From: Halorarius halobius
GTDB taxonomy: Archaea > Halobacteriota > Halobacteria > Halobacteriales > Haloarculaceae
DNA length: 64,000 nucleotides
NCBI RefSeq assembly: GCF_024298865.1
Contig: NZ_CP101161.1
Location: 207,227 to 271,226 of the forward strand
Direction of reading: 5' to 3'
Shown one piece after another: positions 59,832 to 64,000 of this stretch (position 1 is the first letter of the stretch; every line of letters starts with the position of its first letter). Under the pieces are notes generated by a model. The model ran no database searches, had not been told where the DNA came from, and saw nothing but the letters and a program-made list of their open reading frames with translations. The position numbers were made by a program, and so were the translations under genes.

Positions 59832-62800
59832 ATGGCACCGACGCTGACGGCCGGCCAGGCGTCCGCAGTCGCGTTCGTCTTCCTGCTGGTCGTCTCGCCG
59901 ATCGCCGTCAGCGCGTCCATCTCGGGCGCCGCGACGAACGCCGTCGCCGCGACGACCCAGGAGGGGACGCCGACGGCGACCACGACACCGACGGCGACCA
60001 CGACACCGACAGCGACGCCGACACCGACGCCAGCGGGGATAACGGCGACGGCGACCACGACACCGACCGACGGGACACCTATCGAATCAGGGCCGTCGGG
60101 CGGCGGGAGCGGCGTGAACGTCACCGGGAGCGTCGTCCGCGCCGACGGGACGCGCGGCGGCGACACCGTCGGGGCGAAACGCGCCTCCATCGACAGCCCC
60201 GGCGTCACGACCACGAACGCCAGCGGCGGCTACAGGCTGGGACTGCCCTCGAACGGCACGTTCACGAACGTGTACGCGCAGGGTGATTTCAAGAACGGCA
60301 CCGGCCAGATGCCCCGCGACGGGTCGCCCGACATCTTCGCACTCGGCGTGATTCAGACGGGAACGACCGACGTCCACCTCGGGGAGACGACGCTTCCCCA
60401 GGGGTACGTGGTCGACGTGTACGTCAACGACACCGCGGGCAACCCCGTCGAGGGCGCGACGGTCGGGTTCACCCACCGGAACGGCGCCGCGAACGCCACG
60501 TGGGTCAATCAGACGGCCGCCGACGGCCACGTCTACCCGTTCCAGATCACGTCGCTGAACGACCCCGGACTCGAACTCACCGGGTCGGTCCAGGTGCTCG
60601 TCTTCCCGCCCGAGGGGAGCCTCACGGAACCGGTCGTTCGGAACCTCACGGTCGACGGCCCGCGGAACGTCACCGCGACCTTCCAGGCGCCGGCGAGCGG
60701 CGACGTAACCGTCGAGGAGCCGGTGTACGCCGGCTACGGGCCCGCGAAGTTCCGGGTCCGCAACGAGACGAACGTCCCCGAGAACGTCACCTACTACTGG
60801 TCGTTCGGCGACGGGAGCGACGCCGGAACGCTCACCGACACGAACGAGACGGCCCACCGCTACCGGCGACCCGGCGACTACCGCGCCAGCGTCAGCGTCG
60901 CCGAGAACGGCACCGACAGCCTCCTCTACTCGGACTCGGTCAACCTCACCGTCCTGCCGGCCGGGACTGCCGACCTCGTGGTGAACCGGAGCGACGTGAA
61001 CGCCTCGCAGAACGTCACGTTCCGCGTGACGAACGTGTCGCTGGCCGTGAACGACAACGTGAGCTTCTACTCGTGGCGGTTCGGCGACGGGTCGGGCGCT
61101 TTCACGACCCACCCGACCAACCAGACCGTCCACGCGTACGCGGCCAACGGCACCTACACCGCGAGCGTGACCGCGTACAACCGGACGGAGACGCGACTGT
61201 TCACCGCCATCCGGAACGTGACCGTCGGCTCGGGCGAGTCGAACCAGCCGCCCAGCGCCTACTTCGAACCCAACCGGACCACAGTCGAGGTGGGCGGCCC
61301 CATCCGGTTCGGAGCCACCGACACGTTCGACCCCGACGGCACCGTCATGGAGTTGCGCTGGGACCTCGACGGCGACGGAGTCACCGACGCGACGACCGCC
61401 GACCCGAGCGAGAACCTCGTGTACGCGTACGGGACGGCGGGAAGCTTCAACGCGACGCTGACGGCCGTCGACGACGACGGCGCCACCGACAGCCACGTTC
61501 GGACCATCACCGTCGAGGAAGCGGGCGAGTCGAACCAGCCGCCCGACGCCGTCCTCGGCGCGAACCGGACGACCGTGTCCGAGGGCGAGGCGGTGCGGCT
61601 CGACGCCTCGGACTCGCTGGACCCCGACGGCTCAATCGTGGAGTACCGCTGGGACCTCGACGGCAACGGTATCGTCGACACGACGACCCAGCCGCCGACC
61701 GACAGCGTGACCACGAGCTACGCGACGGCCGGCGTCTACGACCCCACGGTGACCGTCGTCGACAACGACAGCGCGACGGCCTCGGACACGGTGACTGTCA
61801 GCGTGCAGTCGGCCGTCGAGCCGGTGGGCGGCGCGTGGCCCCAGTTCCACTTCGACGCGGCCAACAGCGGCTACAACGCTTCCGCGCGCGGGCCCGCGGC
61901 GCCGGTCGAGACGGTCTGGAACGCGAGCAACCTCGCGGCTGAACCGCTCGCCCCGGCCGTCTGGAACGGAATGGTCGTCTCCACGGAGGACCCCAGCGTG
62001 CTCGCGTACGACGCGGGAACCGGCACGCTCGAGTGGAGCAACTACCTCCAGCCGCCCGGGTACAGTCTGCGCGACGACGGGGAGCGGTTCGACCTGACCT
62101 CCGCGCCGACCGTCGTCGACGGCGTCGCGTACGTCGGTGCGTTCTGGAACGACTCCAGCGCGAACACCACCTACGAAATCGTGTACGCGCTCGATGCCAC
62201 CACCGGGGACGAGCTCTGGAACGTCTCCCGACCGGCCGAGTGGAACGGGTTCTTCGCGGACGGCATCGCGGTGGCCGAACCGAAGGTCGTCGGCGACAGG
62301 CTCGTCGTCACCTCCGCGGTCAGCGACAGCGTGTTCGTGGTCGATACCGGCGGGAGCCACGCCGAACTGTGGCGCGACGACCTCCAGGACCGGCACGCGA
62401 GCCAGGTCCGGTCGCCGCCCGCAGTCGCCAACGATACGGTCGTCGTCACCCAGGGCTGGGGCGACAGCGACCCCGGCTACGTGTACGCGTTCGACCTCAC
62501 GACCGGGGAACATCTCTGGAACCACTCGCTTGGATACAACTACGACGGTGCCGCACCGGCCATCGCGGACGGCGTCGTCTACCTCGCGGGCGACGGCACG
62601 CCCACGTACGCCTACGACCTCGAAACGGGCACCGAACTCTGGTCCGGGGCCGAGGGGTACGTCGGCGTCGACGGCTCCCCCGCCGTGACCGAGAATCTCG
62701 TCGTCGTCGGCAAGGGCTGGACCGCCGAAGCCTCCGCGGGCATCCCCGGCGGCGTCCGCGCGCTCGACCGCGACACCGGCGAACTGGTGTGGGAGTTCAA

Positions 62801-64000
62801 CGCCAGCGGCCCGGTGTCGGGCGCCCCCGCCGTGGCCGGGAACAGCGTCTATCTCGCGACGACGAACGCCTCGGTGTACTCGCTGGACCTGGCGACGGGC
62901 GCCCAGCAGTGGTACTACGACCTCGGGATGACGGAGCGGTGTGACTACAACTACACCTCGCGGAGCTGTGACTACATCCCGACGCCGAAGCCGGTGTACG
63001 TCGCGCCTGCCGTCGCCAACGGGAGCCTGTTCGTCCGCGCCGGCTCCAACGTCGTGAGCGACCGCGCCATCTACGCGATACGGACCGCCGAGGCGACCGG
63101 CGGCTTCGACGGCGACCTCGTCGCCACGCCCGAGCCGGCGTACGCGAACGCGACCGAGGTGACGCTCTCGCTGACGAACACGAGCGGCACCACGCCCGAC
63201 GAGTACCGGTGGACGTTCGGCGACGGTGCGACGAACCGGACGACCCACCCCGACGCCGACGCGACCCACGTCTACGGCGCGGCGGGAACCTACACCGCGC
63301 GGGTGAACGTGTACGACGCCGGCGGCTCGCTACTTGCGACCGAGACGACGACCGTGACCATCAGCCAGCCGACCGGCGACCTCGTCGCCGTGCCGACGAC
63401 GGCGGACGCCAACGTCACGAACGTCACGTTCCGGCTCCGGAACGTCACGGGTCCGACGCCGGCGTTCTACTCGTGGGACCTCGACGGCGACGGCCAGTTC
63501 GAGGCGTCGACGAGCCACCCGGACACGGACACGAACTACACCTACGCCGGGCCGCTCGGGGAACGCACACCCCGCGTCGTCGCCAGCGACGACGGCGAGC
63601 GGCGACTGTTCGCCGCCGAGACGACCGTCGACGTGGTCGACCGGATTCCACCCGTCGCCCGGGCGGGCGCCCCCGACTCGGTGGCGACCGGCGCCGACTT
63701 CGTCGTGAACGCGAGCAACTCGACCGACAACCACCGCATCGCCACCTACACGTTCGCGCCCGATTCGGGCGCGCCGGTGACGACGGCCGACCCGACGGCG
63801 ACGCTGTCGTTCGCCACCGGCGGCACCCACGCGGTGAACGTGACGGTGACCGACGAGAGCGGCAACGCGAACACGACGACAGTCGACGTGTTCGTCCGCG
63901 AGGCGCCGGACCTGACCGTCGAGGTGGCGGCCAACGGCACCCAGCGACTCACCGACGGGGTGACCGCGAACGTCACGGTCACGAACGACGGCACCGACAC
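59832..64000 (+). CDS. Large secreted PKD/PQQ surface protein (3' end outside window)
   Basis: From ATG 59832 (MAPTLTAGQASAVAFVFLLV) 1,389 residues are visible and the frame is open at the right edge. A signal peptide (about 1-27) is followed by a Thr/Pro/Ala-rich linker (about 47-80) and a carboxypeptidase-regulatory-like domain. Then come four PKD domains (YYWSFGDGSD, YSWRFGDGSG, LRWDLDGDGV, YRWDLDGNGI), a PQQ propeller (about 676-1080, beginning AWPQFHFDAANSGYN), two more PKD domains (YRWTFGDGAT, YSWDLDGDGQ) and a final PKD/CARDB-type segment. Many Asn-x-Thr/Ser sites suggest N-glycosylation. It is probably anchored or secreted; no anchor is in view. Function unknown. Confidence 0.9.
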   Translation, partial: MAPTLTAGQASAVAFVFLLVVSPIAVSASISGAATNAVAATTQEGTPTATTTPTATTTPTATPTPTPAGITATATTTPTDGTPIESGPSGGGSGVNVTGSVVRADGTRGGDTVGAKRASIDSPGVTTTNASGGYRLGLPSNGTFTNVYAQGDFKNGTGQMPRDGSPDIFALGVIQTGTTDVHLGETTLPQGYVVDVYVNDTAGNPVEGATVGFTHRNGAANATWVNQTAADGHVYPFQITSLNDPGLELTGSVQVLVFPPEGSLTEPVVRNLTVDGPRNVTATFQAPASGDVTVEEPVYAGYGPAKFRVRNETNVPENVTYYWSFGDGSDAGTLTDTNETAHRYRRPGDYRASVSVAENGTDSLLYSDSVNLTVLPAGTADLVVNRSDVNASQNVTFRVTNVSLAVNDNVSFYSWRFGDGSGAFTTHPTNQTVHAYAANGTYTASVTAYNRTETRLFTAIRNVTVGSGESNQPPSAYFEPNRTTVEVGGPIRFGATDTFDPDGTVMELRWDLDGDGVTDATTADPSENLVYAYGTAGSFNATLTAVDDDGATDSHVRTITVEEAGESNQPPDAVLGANRTTVSEGEAVRLDASDSLDPDGSIVEYRWDLDGNGIVDTTTQPPTDSVTTSYATAGVYDPTVTVVDNDSATASDTVTVSVQSAVEPVGGAWPQFHFDAANSGYNASARGPAAPVETVWNASNLAAEPLAPAVWNGMVVSTEDPSVLAYDAGTGTLEWSNYLQPPGYSLRDDGERFDLTSAPTVVDGVAYVGAFWNDSSANTTYEIVYALDATTGDELWNVSRPAEWNGFFADGIAVAEPKVVGDRLVVTSAVSDSVFVVDTGGSHAELWRDDLQDRHASQVRSPPAVANDTVVVTQGWGDSDPGYVYAFDLTTGEHLWNHSLGYNYDGAAPAIADGVVYLAGDGTPTYAYDLETGTELWSGAEGYVGVDGSPAVTENLVVVGKGWTAEASAGIPGGVRALDRDTGELVWEFNASGPVSGAPAVAGNSVYLATTNASVYSLDLATGAQQWYYDLGMTERCDYNYTSRSCDYIPTPKPVYVAPAVANGSLFVRAGSNVVSDRAIYAIRTAEATGGFDGDLVATPEPAYANATEVTLSLTNTSGTTPDEYRWTFGDGATNRTTHPDADATHVYGAAGTYTARVNVYDAGGSLLATETTTVTISQPTGDLVAVPTTADANVTNVTFRLRNVTGPTPAFYSWDLDGDGQFEASTSHPDTDTNYTYAGPLGERTPRVVASDDGERRLFAAETTVDVVDRIPPVARAGAPDSVATGADFVVNASNSTDNHRIATYTFAPDSGAPVTTADPTATLSFATGGTHAVNVTVTDESGNANTTTVDVFVREAPDLTVEVAANGTQRLTDGVTANVTVTNDGTD

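Overview
The window is a stretch of chromosome from a halophilic archaeon (class Halobacteria). The evidence is very high GC, strongly acidic proteins, TATA-type promoters about 26 bp before start codons (largely leaderless genes), and archaeal or haloarchaeal marker genes: archaeal-type proS, aCPSF1/FttA, FtsZ1-SecE-Spt5, TgtA and ArcS, DtdA, DUF5788, HTH_10 (Bat-type) regulators, HalOD1 and a PGF-CTERM surface protein. I see no rRNA, tRNA, CRISPR array, insertion sequence or phage gene. Coding density is high and most genes are housekeeping.

Layout. 1-3.65 kb: two overlapping von Willebrand A/BatA-type membrane genes, the second running off the left edge. 3.8-10.3 kb: gltB, with a 35-bp tandem repeat at its 3' end, and proS. 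10.5-14.6 kb: DUF2061 protein, AzlCD exporter, PAS-GAF histidine kinase, cupin-zinc ribbon protein and an unknown gene. 14.8-26 kb: aCPSF1/FttA, endonuclease III carrying palindromic in-frame insertions, a BBE-type flavoprotein, an NDH-2-like dehydrogenase, DUF371, a COG1340 coiled-coil protein with a long leader, an M24 peptidase, SppA and DUF373. 26-34.3 kb: a pilin-like VCBS protein, Dph6, a nucleotidyltransferase, a DUF7139-like membrane protein, the overlapping DUF5788-polX-Mut7-C operon and dtdA. 34.4-36.4 kb: ftsZ1-secE-nusG(spt5).

36.5-45.4 kb: an FtsX-like permease without ATPase, and a 2,509-residue PGF-CTERM surface protein built from three beta-helix modules, CARDB-type domains and a PQQ propeller. 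45.6-53.9 kb: a Bat-type PAS/GAF regulator, a Tat-exported protein of unknown function, small zinc-finger and SHOCT proteins, a PHP-like protein, a DUF457 membrane protein, CinA-C amidase, an aminotransferase, HalOD1 and a second HTH_10 regulator. 53.9-58.6 kb: tgtA and arcS, the two archaeosine genes, separated by a convergent Tat-exported PQQ protein. 58.7-64 kb: two small unknown genes and the start of a large PKD/PQQ surface protein that leaves the right edge.

The most interesting parts are not one named defence or metabolic island. They are the modular cell-surface proteins (a triplicated cysteine-bearing beta-helix module, and three PQQ proteins sharing one entry motif), the palindromic insertions inside nth, the repeat at the gltB end, the structured uORF-bearing leader of the coiled-coil gene, the nested palindromes behind it, and the tightly overlapped polX/Mut7-C/DUF5788 operon.
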